The notes below the pieces were generated by a model that did no database searches, had not been told where the DNA came from, and worked only from the letters and a program-made list of their open reading frames with translations. A program made the position numbers and the translations under genes. From contig NZ_CP184360.1 in the NCBI RefSeq assembly GCF_048595755.1, positions 806,001 to 870,000 of the forward strand: DNA of 64,000 nt, in the 5' to 3' direction. Each line of letters opens with the position of its first letter. Within the stretch, counting starts at the first letter, position 1. This document shows, piece after piece, positions 27,647-35,639 of the stretch. Origin of the DNA: Luteococcus sp048595755. Lineage in GTDB: Bacteria; Actinomycetota; Actinomycetes; Propionibacteriales; Propionibacteriaceae.

Positions 27647-28352
27647 ACTGCCCCGCAAGCAGCAGATAGACATCCTTGCGGGCGCGCTCCAGGATTTTGC
27701 GGGCATCCTCCACTTGGGCGGCATCGCCGGCGACAACCACCTGCTGCACGGCCATGCCCAGCTGGTTCATGTCATCGCGCACGTCGAGGAAACCGCGATG
27801 CGGCGCCGCGACGCGCTCCCATGGGCGTTCGAGCTCAGCGGCATGCTCTGCCACATGGGCCCGGCCGGCCTCGGTGAGCTGGTGGACCTTCTTGCCGTCG
27901 ACCTCGACGGCGACGATGAGGCCTTCGTCCTCCAGCAGCGACAGCGCCGGATAGATCGAGCCGGGGCTGGGGCGCCACAGGCCATTGCTCTTCTCGGCGA
28001 TGCCATTGATCAGGCCATAGCCATTGGTGGGAGCCTCGGCCAACAGGGCGAGCACGGCACTGCGCACGTCGCCCTTGCGGCCCCGGCCGGGCCCACGACG
28101 TCCTCCGCCACGTCCACCGCGGGGGCCGAAGCCCTCGCCCATCAGCCCCCGCATCTCGCCGCGAGGCCCTCCCGCGTGGGGATGTTCGCCATTGTCACGG
28201 CCGCGACGACGCTCGCGTCGTCGTTCGCCGCCAGGGCCACCGTGATGGCCTTCCTGGGAACGGTGGGCGCCTCGGCGCCCGCCGCGTCGACGCCCCGGGC
28301 CGAAGCCGAAGTCGTCATTGTCTCGTCCGTACTGGTTCGTGAAGTCATTCAT
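27645..28352 (-). CDS. PadR-family regulator with a long Gly/Arg-rich N-terminal tail
   Basis: A 235-residue protein. Residues 1-92 are a low-complexity tail rich in Gly, Arg, His and Asp, with RGG and GRGR motifs. Residues 93-175 form the PadR winged helix: VRSAVLALLAEAPTNGYGLINGIAEKSNGLWRPSPGSIYPALSLLEDEGLI. The C-terminal helices (about 180-235) should form the dimer. PadR proteins repress detoxification or efflux genes and often themselves. The start has a ribosome site upstream on the minus strand. Tails of this composition can bind nucleic acid nonspecifically; here that is inference. Confidence 0.86.
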   Translation of the reverse strand: MNDFTNQYGRDNDDFGFGPGRRRGGRRGAHRSQEGHHGGPGGERRRERRRGRDNGEHPHAGGPRGEMRGLMGEGFGPRGGRGGGRRGPGRGRKGDVRSAVLALLAEAPTNGYGLINGIAEKSNGLWRPSPGSIYPALSLLEDEGLIVAVEVDGKKVHQLTEAGRAHVAEHAAELERPWERVAAPHRGFLDVRDDMNQLGMAVQQVVVAGDAAQVEDARKILERARKDVYLLLAGQ

Positions 28353-28471
28353 GTGTACTCCTGAAAGTTGGGTGGGAGGGGCCGGGTGCCCCTCCTGGCA
28401 GCGACGGACCGTGCGGGCGGCTGGCCCGTGGCCGAGATCCGGCCGGGCGCGCTCTTCGCATCAAGTTCTCC

Positions 28472-28505
28472 ATCGATGCTTCATCGTTATATCGAAATAG
28501 TATCG
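28472..28505. promoter_or_regulatory. AT-rich ATCG half-site cluster upstream of the PadR gene
   Basis: Four ATCG motifs at 28472, 28483, 28491 and 28502 surround TTATATCGAAATA, in otherwise very GC-rich DNA. PadR operators are typically AT-rich palindromes, so this is a candidate autoregulatory site and promoter. The rest of 28353-28590 holds no gene. Confidence 0.45.
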
Positions 28506-28590
28506 CCGGAAAGGCGCGGAGTCAAGATGGGGCGCAGGAGCCCGCACCCCGCGGACCCCGTCGGGCCCGACCCGGCGCCCCCGCGTCAAC

Positions 28591-29055
28591 TCACAGGTCG
28601 GGCAGGAACTCGTCTCGCAGCAGCTCGCCGCTGGAGGCATCGAAGGTGAGCCGATGGCGGTCGGTGGAGCTGGATCGGGTTTGCGGAGGCTGTCCCGAGG
28701 GGGCAGGGCTGCCGCTCGGCTGCCCCGTCAGGACCCACGTGGTGCTGGTGCTGGCCTCCACCACCAGGGCCTGCCCGTCCTCGCGCACGGACTCCTGGCT
28801 GCTCTGCGACTCGGCGTCGACGATCCGGAACCCCTCGCCGTCGACCGCCCGCCGGATCGGCCCGAGCGACTGCTCCAGCGCGGGCCACTCACTCTGGCCA
28901 CTCATCCAGTAGGTGGTGGCCTGTTCGTCGTAGCGCGCCAGCAGGTCTTGCGCATCGACGGCTCGTGGGGATCCCTGCGGCGCCATCGCCGCACCAAGCC
29001 CGAAACTCAGCGCCAGGGCCAGCCCCAGCGCCACCACCACGATCTTTCGCCACAT
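28591..29055 (-). CDS. Small exported protein of unknown function
   Basis: A 154-residue protein. The start at 29055 begins MWRKIVVV, followed by a hydrophobic segment to about residue 25, so it is either secreted or anchored by one N-terminal helix. The remainder is soluble with a Ser/Pro/Gly-rich linker near residues 105-125 and a C-terminal strand-like part (HRLTFDASSGELLRDEFLPDL). I recognise no domain. It is divergent from the phosphofructokinase gene. Confidence 0.6.
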   Translation of the reverse strand: MWRKIVVVALGLALALSFGLGAAMAPQGSPRAVDAQDLLARYDEQATTYWMSGQSEWPALEQSLGPIRRAVDGEGFRIVDAESQSSQESVREDGQALVVEASTSTTWVLTGQPSGSPAPSGQPPQTRSSSTDRHRLTFDASSGELLRDEFLPDL

Positions 29056-29228
29056 GCTGACCAGTCTTCCCCATCGCCGCGACCGACCATTCGCCGGTCC
29101 ACCCCCATGGGCGCACCGGATGCGCAGACCAGCAGCCACCGGGGTGAGGCGTTGACGCTGCGGTGAATTCCGAGGCAACTCTCGGCCCCGCGGTCCGTTC
29201 GGCTACGGGCTATGACAAGAATGGTCGG

Positions 29229-31505
29229 GTGAGCACTATCGCAGACGACGTGACCGTGTCCCCCCAGCAGCAGGAACCCGTCAAGATCGGGGTGCTGACC
29301 TCGGGTGGCGACGCCCAGGGCATGAACGCCGCGGTGCGCGCCGTGGTGCGCACCGCCATCCGACTCGGCGCCAAGCCCTTCGCCATCTACGAGGGCTACC
29401 AGGGGATGATCGACGGCGGTGACGGCATCAAGGAGTTCGACTGGGATGACGTCGGCTCGATCATGCACCGCGGCGGAACCCTCATCGGCACCTTCCGCAG
29501 CAAGGACTTCCGCGAGCGCGAGGGACGCCTGAAGGCCGCCGCCAACCTGGTCGACCACGGCATCCACCGGCTCGTCGTGATCGGCGGCGACGGTTCGTTG
29601 AGCGGGCTCGACATGTTCCGCCAGGAGTGGGCCGGCCTGCTCGAGGACCTGCTGGCCGACGGCCGCATCACCCAAGAGCAGGCCGACGCGCATCCCGTGC
29701 TGATGATCGCCGGCATCGTCGGCTCGATCGACAATGACCTGGTGGGCACCGACATGACCATCGGCGCCGACACGGCACTCAACCGCATCGTCGACGCGAT
29801 CGACGACCTCGCCAGCACCGCCGCCAGCCACCAGCGCAGCTTCGTGGTGGAGGTCATGGGACGCCACTGCGGTTACCTGGCGCTGATGGCCTCGATCGCG
29901 GGCGGCTGCGACTACTGCCTGATTCCCGAGAATCCTCCGGCCGAGGGCTGGGAGGAGAAGATGTGCGCGGAACTGAAGCGTGGCCGCGACGCGGGTCGAC
30001 GCGACTCGATCGTCATCATCGCCGAGGGCGCACGCGACCGCGAGGGCAATCCGATCACCAGCGAGTACGTCCGCTCCACCCTGGAGGAACGTCTGGGCGA
30101 GGACGCCCGCGTCACCATCCTGGGGCACGTGCAGCGCGGCGGCACCCCCAGCGCCTATGACCGCTGGGCCCCCACCTGGCAGGGCAATGCTGCCGTCAAG
30201 GAACTGCTGCGGGCCACCCCGGACAGTCCCGGCAATGTGATGGCGCTGCGTGGCAACCGCGTGGTGGGCACCGACCTGATGGAGGCCGTCCGCAACACCC
30301 GTCGGGTCCCTGAGCTGATCGCCGAGGGCGACTACGAGGGTGCGATGGAGTTGCGGGGCGGCTCCTTCACTGAGATGCGACGCATCTTCCATGAGCTGGC
30401 CGAGCCGAGCCGGGTGCAACCGGGTGCCGGCACCAAGCGCGTCGCGATCGTCCACGCCGGCGGCCTGGCCCCGGGCATGAACACCGCGGCCCGCGCCGCG
30501 GTGCGCCTGGGCATCAGCCGGGGCCACACCATGCTGGGCGTGCACAACGGCTTCATCGGCATGCGTGACGGGGACCTCGAGGAACTCACCTGGGACGACG
30601 TCGAGGGGTGGACCGGTGAGGGCGGTGCCGAGCTGGGCACGCGTCGTCGCATCCCCGAGCTGGAGCACCTGTACTCCATCAGCCGTGCGCTGGAGGAGCA
30701 CAAGGTGGATGCCCTGCTGGTGATCGGCGGCTGGAATGCCTACCAGGCGGCCTACCTGCTGCACAAGGAGAAGGACCGCTACCCCGCCTTCAACATCCCG
30801 ATCGTGTGCGTGCCGGCCACCATCGACAACAACGTTCCCGGCTCGGAACTGTCGATCGGCGCCGACACCGCCCTGAACGTCATCGTCGAGGCGATCGACC
30901 GGATCAAGATGTCCGGCTCGGCCACCAAGCGCGCCTTCGTGGTGGAGACCATGGGCCGCTACTGCGGTTATCTGGCCCTGATGAGTGGCCTGGCCTCGGG
31001 CGCGGAGCGCGTCTACATGCACGAGACGGGCATCAGTCTGGGTGACCTCTACCGCGACGTCGAGTGGCTGCGTGGCTCCTTCGAGAACGGCCGTCGTCGC
31101 TTCCTGGCCATCCGCAATGAGCGCGCCAGCGAACACTACGACGCGGAATTCCTGGCCAAGCTGCTGGAGGAGGAGGGCAAGGACACCTTCGACGTGCGCC
31201 ACCTGGTGCTGGGCCACATCCAGCAGGGCGGCACCCCCACCCCTTTCGATCGGCTGCTGGCCACCCGGCTGGTCTCCAATGCACTCAATGTCTTGGACCG
31301 CGGCTGGGAAGCGGGGCGCGGCAATGCCTCTTGGTATGTGGGTCTGATGGAGGGCAAGGTGGCCAGCCAGCCGCTGGGCCACATGATGGAGCACGTGGAC
31401 CCAACCTTCCGTCGCCCGCTGCAGCAGTGGTGGCTGGACGAGCTGCAGGGCGTCTTCGCCGATGTCGCCTACGAGCCCGACGCTCCCGGACCCGACTTCT
31501 GCTGA
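29229..31505 (+). CDS. Eukaryotic-type tandem-domain 6-phosphofructokinase
   Basis: A 758-residue protein formed by two fused PFK domains, like animal and fungal PFK-1 (about 780 residues) and unlike the 320-residue bacterial enzyme. In the N-half GGDGS (119-123) marks ATP use, and GSIDND (165-170) and MGRHCG (210-215) form the fructose-6-phosphate catalytic site. In the C-half the equivalents are GGWNAY (500-505) and TIDNN (531-535), so ATP binding is lost and the half is probably regulatory. Wording such as LTSGGDAQGMNAAVRAVVR and DFREREGRL is very close to the animal enzyme. The GTG at 29229 is used; a GTG at 29163 would add 22 residues. The role is committing glycolysis to fructose 1,6-bisphosphate. 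Confidence 0.9.
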   Translation: MSTIADDVTVSPQQQEPVKIGVLTSGGDAQGMNAAVRAVVRTAIRLGAKPFAIYEGYQGMIDGGDGIKEFDWDDVGSIMHRGGTLIGTFRSKDFREREGRLKAAANLVDHGIHRLVVIGGDGSLSGLDMFRQEWAGLLEDLLADGRITQEQADAHPVLMIAGIVGSIDNDLVGTDMTIGADTALNRIVDAIDDLASTAASHQRSFVVEVMGRHCGYLALMASIAGGCDYCLIPENPPAEGWEEKMCAELKRGRDAGRRDSIVIIAEGARDREGNPITSEYVRSTLEERLGEDARVTILGHVQRGGTPSAYDRWAPTWQGNAAVKELLRATPDSPGNVMALRGNRVVGTDLMEAVRNTRRVPELIAEGDYEGAMELRGGSFTEMRRIFHELAEPSRVQPGAGTKRVAIVHAGGLAPGMNTAARAAVRLGISRGHTMLGVHNGFIGMRDGDLEELTWDDVEGWTGEGGAELGTRRRIPELEHLYSISRALEEHKVDALLVIGGWNAYQAAYLLHKEKDRYPAFNIPIVCVPATIDNNVPGSELSIGADTALNVIVEAIDRIKMSGSATKRAFVVETMGRYCGYLALMSGLASGAERVYMHETGISLGDLYRDVEWLRGSFENGRRRFLAIRNERASEHYDAEFLAKLLEEEGKDTFDVRHLVLGHIQQGGTPTPFDRLLATRLVSNALNVLDRGWEAGRGNASWYVGLMEGKVASQPLGHMMEHVDPTFRRPLQQWWLDELQGVFADVAYEPDAPGPDFC

Positions 31506-31670
31506 ACCGCCGCTCATCCCAAACCTGCTCGATCGCACACTATTGGGCAATCTCCGGGATCCGCTAGATAGGGCCAGACGGCGCCAGAGTCGTAATCCTT
31601 GTGGGAAATCCACGGGCAGGAAGTTCCATGGTTGTGGAGCGGTTCACCAACGAGGGCGGTTGGCTACGTT

Positions 31671-31700
31671 AGCGTAGGTTACGACTACGTAACCTACGCT
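31671..31700. promoter_or_regulatory. Perfect 13-bp inverted repeat, probable operator
   Basis: AGCGTAGGTTACG and its complement are separated by ACTA, 20 bases before the nitronate monooxygenase-like start. Extra ACGT and CGTA motifs flank it. The design resembles TetR-family operators of lipid-metabolism genes in actinobacteria. It could also fold in RNA and mask the ribosome site GGAGG that follows. Confidence 0.65.
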
Positions 31701-31720
31701 CGCGTACGGAGGACCTTCCG

Positions 31721-33136
31721 ATGACCGACCGCCCCCTTCCCACCGTCATCCAGGGCGGCATGGGCATTGCCGTCTCGAGCTGGCAGCTGGCCCGAGAGGT
31801 GAGCCTGGCCGGTGAGCTGGGTGTCGTCTCCGGCACGGCGCTCGACGCCGTGCTGGCCCGTACCCTGCAGGACGGCGACCCCGGCGGCCACTACCGCCGG
31901 GCACTGGAGCACTTCCCCAACCAGGAGGTGGCCCAGCGCATCATCGACAAGTTCTACCTGCCGCAGGGCCGTCAGGGCGCCCCGTACCGCCCGCACGACA
32001 CCATCACGATCAACCCCAAGCAGGCCATCTCCGAGCTGTGCGTCGCCGCCAACTTCGCCGAGACCTGGCTCGCCAAGGAGGGCCACGACGGAATCGTGGG
32101 GATCAACTTCCTGGAGAAGGTCCAGATGGCCACCCCGACCGCCGCGCTGGGTGCGGTGCTGGCCGGCGCCGACTACGTGCTGATGGGCGCGGGCATCCCC
32201 CGCGAGATCCCGCAGCTGCTGCGCGACCTGGCCGCGGGCCGCCCCGGTGGCGTGCACGTGGACGTCGATGGTGGTGAGCCCGCCTGGTCGAGCGTCGATC
32301 CCACCGCAATCCTGGGCGGCCCGATGGAGCCTGTGGAGCCCCCGCGCTTCCTCGCCATCATCTCGGTGCACTCCCTGGCCAACTTCCTCAACCGTGACGA
32401 GAGGATCAAGCCCTTCGGCTTCGTCGTCGAGGGCCCCGTGGCGGGCGGCCATTCCGCTCCTCCGCGCGGAAAGATGACCTTGGACGACAACGGCGATCCG
32501 ATCTACGCCGATCGCGATCTGGCCGACCTGACCAAGATGGCCGCCGTCGGATCGCCCTTCTGGCTGGCCGGCGCCTACTCCACCCCCGAGCTGGTGCAGC
32601 AGGCCAAGGATGCCGGCGCCGAGGGCGTGCAGTGCGGCACGATCTTCGCCCTGGCCAAGGAGTCGGGTCTGCGCGACGACCTGCGCGAGGCGATGGTCTC
32701 GCAGCTGGCCGGCGATGAGCTCGACGTGCGCAACGACCCCCGCGCCTCCCCCACCGGATTCCCCTTCAAGATCGCGCAGGTGCCCGGCACCCTCAGCGAC
32801 CCGGAGGTCTACGAGGCGCGTCCCCGCCTGTGCGACCTGAGCTACCTGCGCGTTCCCTACCAGCGCGAGAACGGCACCATCGGCTACCGCTGCGCCAGCG
32901 AACCGATCGACGCCTACCTCAAGAAGGGCGGCAAGCTCGAGGACACCGTGGGCCGCAAGTGCCTGTGCAACTGCCTCATCACCAATGTGGGGTTGGGCCA
33001 GGAGCGCAAGGACGGCTACAAGGAGGTGCCCGGCATCACCCTGGGCCAGGACGTCACGGGGGCCAAGCGACTGCTGGAGCTGCACCCCGAGGGCTGGGGT
33101 GGCAAGCAGGCCGTCGACTTCCTGCTGGGCCGCTGA
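31721..33136 (+). CDS. Nitronate monooxygenase / 2-nitropropane dioxygenase-like flavoprotein
   Basis: A 471-residue FMN-dependent TIM-barrel protein. The opening PTVIQGGMGIAVSSWQLAREVSLAGELGVVSGTALD is the family's FMN-binding start, followed by GINFLEKVQMATPTAALGAVLAGADYVLMGAG and GGHSAPP near the active site. It is longer than usual (about 320-360), with a C-terminal extension holding CLCNC and a further conserved-looking region. This long form is found in actinobacteria and also resembles PfaD-type trans-enoyl reductases. Its operator-like palindrome suggests control with lipid or detoxification genes. Substrate uncertain. Confidence 0.82.
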   Translation: MTDRPLPTVIQGGMGIAVSSWQLAREVSLAGELGVVSGTALDAVLARTLQDGDPGGHYRRALEHFPNQEVAQRIIDKFYLPQGRQGAPYRPHDTITINPKQAISELCVAANFAETWLAKEGHDGIVGINFLEKVQMATPTAALGAVLAGADYVLMGAGIPREIPQLLRDLAAGRPGGVHVDVDGGEPAWSSVDPTAILGGPMEPVEPPRFLAIISVHSLANFLNRDERIKPFGFVVEGPVAGGHSAPPRGKMTLDDNGDPIYADRDLADLTKMAAVGSPFWLAGAYSTPELVQQAKDAGAEGVQCGTIFALAKESGLRDDLREAMVSQLAGDELDVRNDPRASPTGFPFKIAQVPGTLSDPEVYEARPRLCDLSYLRVPYQRENGTIGYRCASEPIDAYLKKGGKLEDTVGRKCLCNCLITNVGLGQERKDGYKEVPGITLGQDVTGAKRLLELHPEGWGGKQAVDFLLGR

Positions 33137-33163
33137 TCCCATGACCGGTCCCCGAACTCGGCC

Positions 33164-33195
33164 GTCGGGGCGGCCCCGACGTCCGGACCGCCCCT
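33164..33195 (+). terminator. Overlapping hairpins after the flavoprotein gene
   Basis: GTCGGGG/CCCCGAC (33164-33170 with 33174-33180) overlaps an alternative GGGGCGG/CCGCCCC stem that extends to about 33195. It lies 27 bases after the stop codon. Confidence 0.5.
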
Positions 33196-33197
33196 AC

Positions 33198-33216
33198 GGC
33201 CGAGCTTGTCGAGGCC
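33198..33216. repeat. Dispersed 24-bp repeat, copy B
   Basis: GGCCGAGCTTGTCGAGGCC, same motif as at 2211-2235 (opposite strand) and 41825-41843. Confidence 0.55.
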
Positions 33217-33260
33217 TTGATTTACATCTCTACCAATATCTAGGAATTACCTGATATTGG

Positions 33261-33689
33261 TCAAGACGAAGCAATCGACCGCCTCGCGAGCCGGTCGAGC
33301 AGGGCAAACCAGAGCATCGGGAAGACCGGGATCGCGGCATAGGGCAGGACCATGAGGGGCTCCCAGAGCGCGTACGCCCAGAAGAGGAACCACACCAGCG
33401 TCGGCCACAGCAGCATCAGACCCAGATAGGGCAGGGCTCGTGCGAAGGCACTGCGCGGGCCGTCGGCGAGCAGGCGGTCCATCACCCAAGCGCAGAAGCA
33501 GGTGCCAGCCGCGATCGGGACCAGGAGCCACCAGCCGCTGGCATCGCTCCCGGCCACCAGCCCCGCCGCACCCAGGATGAAGAGCACAACCATCACCACG
33601 CAGAGGGCAAGGACGGCATAGGCCGCACCCGCAGCCCCTCCCCCACGTTCAACGACTGCCCGGGAGCCAACGGTGGCGGACTTCTTCAT
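33261..33689 (-). CDS. Small four-helix membrane protein of unknown function
   Basis: A 142-residue protein with four hydrophobic segments (about 20-45, 52-70, 84-108, 112-130) and a basic C-terminus (LDRLARRS). A Trp/Pro-rich stretch (LLWPTLVWFLFWAYALW) is notable but not diagnostic. I recognise no family. It follows the siderophore operon on the same strand but is separated from it by the 73-nt hairpin repeat, so it is probably an independent unit. Confidence 0.62.
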   Translation of the reverse strand: MKKSATVGSRAVVERGGGAAGAAYAVLALCVVMVVLFILGAAGLVAGSDASGWWLLVPIAAGTCFCAWVMDRLLADGPRSAFARALPYLGLMLLWPTLVWFLFWAYALWEPLMVLPYAAIPVFPMLWFALLDRLARRSIASS

Positions 33690-33723
33690 GCCTCCATTAT
33701 CACCCGGACGGGTCCGGATGACT

Positions 33724-33796
33724 GCCGCAAACAGAGAGCTGGCGGCCCTTCATTGCCTTGGTGGCAGCGAAGAGCCGCCAGCTCTCTGTTTGCGGC
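33724..33796. repeat. Hairpin repeat, copy 2
   Basis: A perfect 23-nt arm pair (33724-33746 with 33774-33796) encloses a partly paired interior. It is the same element as 8387-8457 and again lies downstream of a gene (the siderophore ATPase on the minus strand), where it could terminate transcription. Confidence 0.78.
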
Positions 33797-33873
33797 GGGC
33801 ACTTACGACGATCAGCAATTATTGATTAATATTGAACTTTTTCTAGACTATGGAATAGTGTCCAATCACGGCC

Positions 33874-34635
33874 TCAGCGGGCGTAGTGCAGGGCGACGCG
33901 CTGCCCGTCGATCTCACGCACCCGGATCGGCAGTCCGAAGACCTCGCTGAGCAGTTCCTCCTGCATGATCTCCTCCGGCGATCCGGCCGCCACCACCTGG
34001 CCGTCGGCCATCACGACGATGTGGTCGGCGTAGACGCTGGCGGCATTCAGGTCGTGCAGGACGATGACGATGCTCTTGCCCAGCTCGTCGGCCGCGCGTC
34101 GCATCTGGCGCATCATCCGCACGCCGTGGCTCATGTCCAGGTTGTTCAGGGGCTCGTCCAGCAGGATGTGGTCGGTGTCCTGCGCCAGCACCATCGCGAC
34201 GAAGGCGCGCTGCCGCTGACCACCCGAGAGCTGGTCGAGGAAACGGTCGGCGAAGGGAGCCAGGTCGAGGTATTCCATGGCCTGCTCGATGTGGGCCTCG
34301 TCCTCGACGGTGAGCCGCCCCTTGGAGTGGGGGTAGCGACCAAAGGCCACCAGGTCTCGCACTGTCAGGCGCACCGCCAGGTGGTTGTCCTGGCGCAGGA
34401 TGGCGAGCTTGCGGGCCAGCTGGTCGCTGGGCGTCTTCTGGATGTCCAGGTCGTCCACCAGCACCCGGCCGTAGGCGGGCTCCAGCAGGCGCGAGATCAT
34501 CGCCAGCAGCGTCGACTTACCGGCACCATTGGGCCCCACCAGCGCCGTGACACCGCGGGCGGGGATCTCGATCGTCACATCATCGACGACGACCGTCTCG
34601 CCGTACTTGGCCTGGAGGTGGTCGGTGATGATCAT
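33874..34635 (-). CDS. Siderophore ABC transporter, ATP-binding protein (FecE/YclP type)
   Basis: A 253-residue ABC ATPase: Walker A GPNGAGKS (33-40), Q-loop in ILRQDN, signature LSGGQRQRAF, Walker B HILLDEP and the switch His in VLHDLNAASVYAD. GRYPHSKGRLT is typical of FecE-like iron-chelate ATPases. It ends the four-gene operon and overlaps the upstream permease gene by 4 bases. Energises Fe3+-siderophore import across the membrane. Confidence 0.93.
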   Translation of the reverse strand: MIITDHLQAKYGETVVVDDVTIEIPARGVTALVGPNGAGKSTLLAMISRLLEPAYGRVLVDDLDIQKTPSDQLARKLAILRQDNHLAVRLTVRDLVAFGRYPHSKGRLTVEDEAHIEQAMEYLDLAPFADRFLDQLSGGQRQRAFVAMVLAQDTDHILLDEPLNNLDMSHGVRMMRQMRRAADELGKSIVIVLHDLNAASVYADHIVVMADGQVVAAGSPEEIMQEELLSEVFGLPIRVREIDGQRVALHYAR

Positions 34636-35639
34636 GCGGGCCTCCCGGCGCGTGAGGATCGAAGGAGCAGGACGAGGAAGGTGATGCCGCCGACGAACTC
34701 CACGACCATCGAGAGCGAACCCTCGAAGCCCAGGATGCGTTCGAAGAGCAGCTGGCCGCCCACCAAGGTGATGATGCCGGCGAAGCCGACGGCGGGCACG
34801 GTGAAGGCGTGATGGTGGGTGCCCACCACCCGGTAGGTGAGGTGTGCCACCAGCAGGCCAAAGAACATCGTCGGGCCCACCAGGGCGGTGGAGGTGCCCA
34901 CCAGCAGCGCGACCAGCACCAGGTGCACCAGGCTGGCGCGACGGTGGTTGACGCCCAGGCCGATGGCCAGGTCACGCCCCAGGGCGATCACGTCGAGCTC
35001 ACGCCGCGAATGCCAGACCCAGGCGACGGCCAATCCCACCAGCACCGCACTGATGCCCAGCAGACCGGGATTGGTGCCGGTGAAGTCTGCGAAGAATCGG
35101 TCGCTGAGCACCACGAAGGCCTCCGGATCGAGCACGCGCTGCATGAAGCTGGACAGGCCGCGGAAGAGCCCGCCCAGCAGCACGCCCACGAGCACCATCA
35201 TGGTGACCGAGCGGTTGAGCTTGACCAGCATGAAGCCGAACAACAGCAGGGCGAAGCCCACCATCGAGACCAGCACCACCAGGTATTGCGCCACGGGGTT
35301 GACCACGACGATGCCCAGGAAGAAGACCGAGGCCGTCTGCAGGGCCAGGTAGAGCGCGTCCAGGCCCATGATCGACGGGGTCAGGATCCGGTTGGCGGTG
35401 ACGGTGTGGAAGAGCACCGTCGCGACCCCGATGGCGACGGCCACCAGGCTCATCGTCGCAATCGTGACCAAGCGACGGTTGAGCACGAAGTTGGAGCCCA
35501 CCGGCAGTTTGTAACCCAGGTAGAAGGCGACGATCGCCGCCGCGGCGAGGGCAAGCAGGCCCACCCGGGTGGCGGGGGACAGGCTGCGTCGCCCGCGGCC
35601 AGCAGCAGTGGCGGCCACGGGCGACGTCTCAAGGGTCAA
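34632..35639 (-). CDS. Siderophore ABC transporter permease (FecCD family)
   Basis: A 335-residue FecCD-type permease with about nine or ten helices, starting after a basic N-terminus. GLLVAHLTYRVVGTHHHAFTVPAVGFAG near residues 255-285 is the coupling region of this family. It overlaps both neighbours by 4 bases, so the operon is translationally coupled. It forms a heterodimer with the permease encoded upstream (35636-36670). Confidence 0.92.
   Translation of the reverse strand: MTLETSPVAATAAGRGRRSLSPATRVGLLALAAAAIVAFYLGYKLPVGSNFVLNRRLVTIATMSLVAVAIGVATVLFHTVTANRILTPSIMGLDALYLALQTASVFFLGIVVVNPVAQYLVVLVSMVGFALLLFGFMLVKLNRSVTMMVLVGVLLGGLFRGLSSFMQRVLDPEAFVVLSDRFFADFTGTNPGLLGISAVLVGLAVAWVWHSRRELDVIALGRDLAIGLGVNHRRASLVHLVLVALLVGTSTALVGPTMFFGLLVAHLTYRVVGTHHHAFTVPAVGFAGIITLVGGQLLFERILGFEGSLSMVVEFVGGITFLVLLLRSSRAGRPA

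Noticed and set aside
28591..29178. Longer version of the small exported protein, from 29178
   Set aside because: The extra 41 residues are Arg/Pro-rich and would hide the signal helix; the start at 29055 fits a normal signal peptide.
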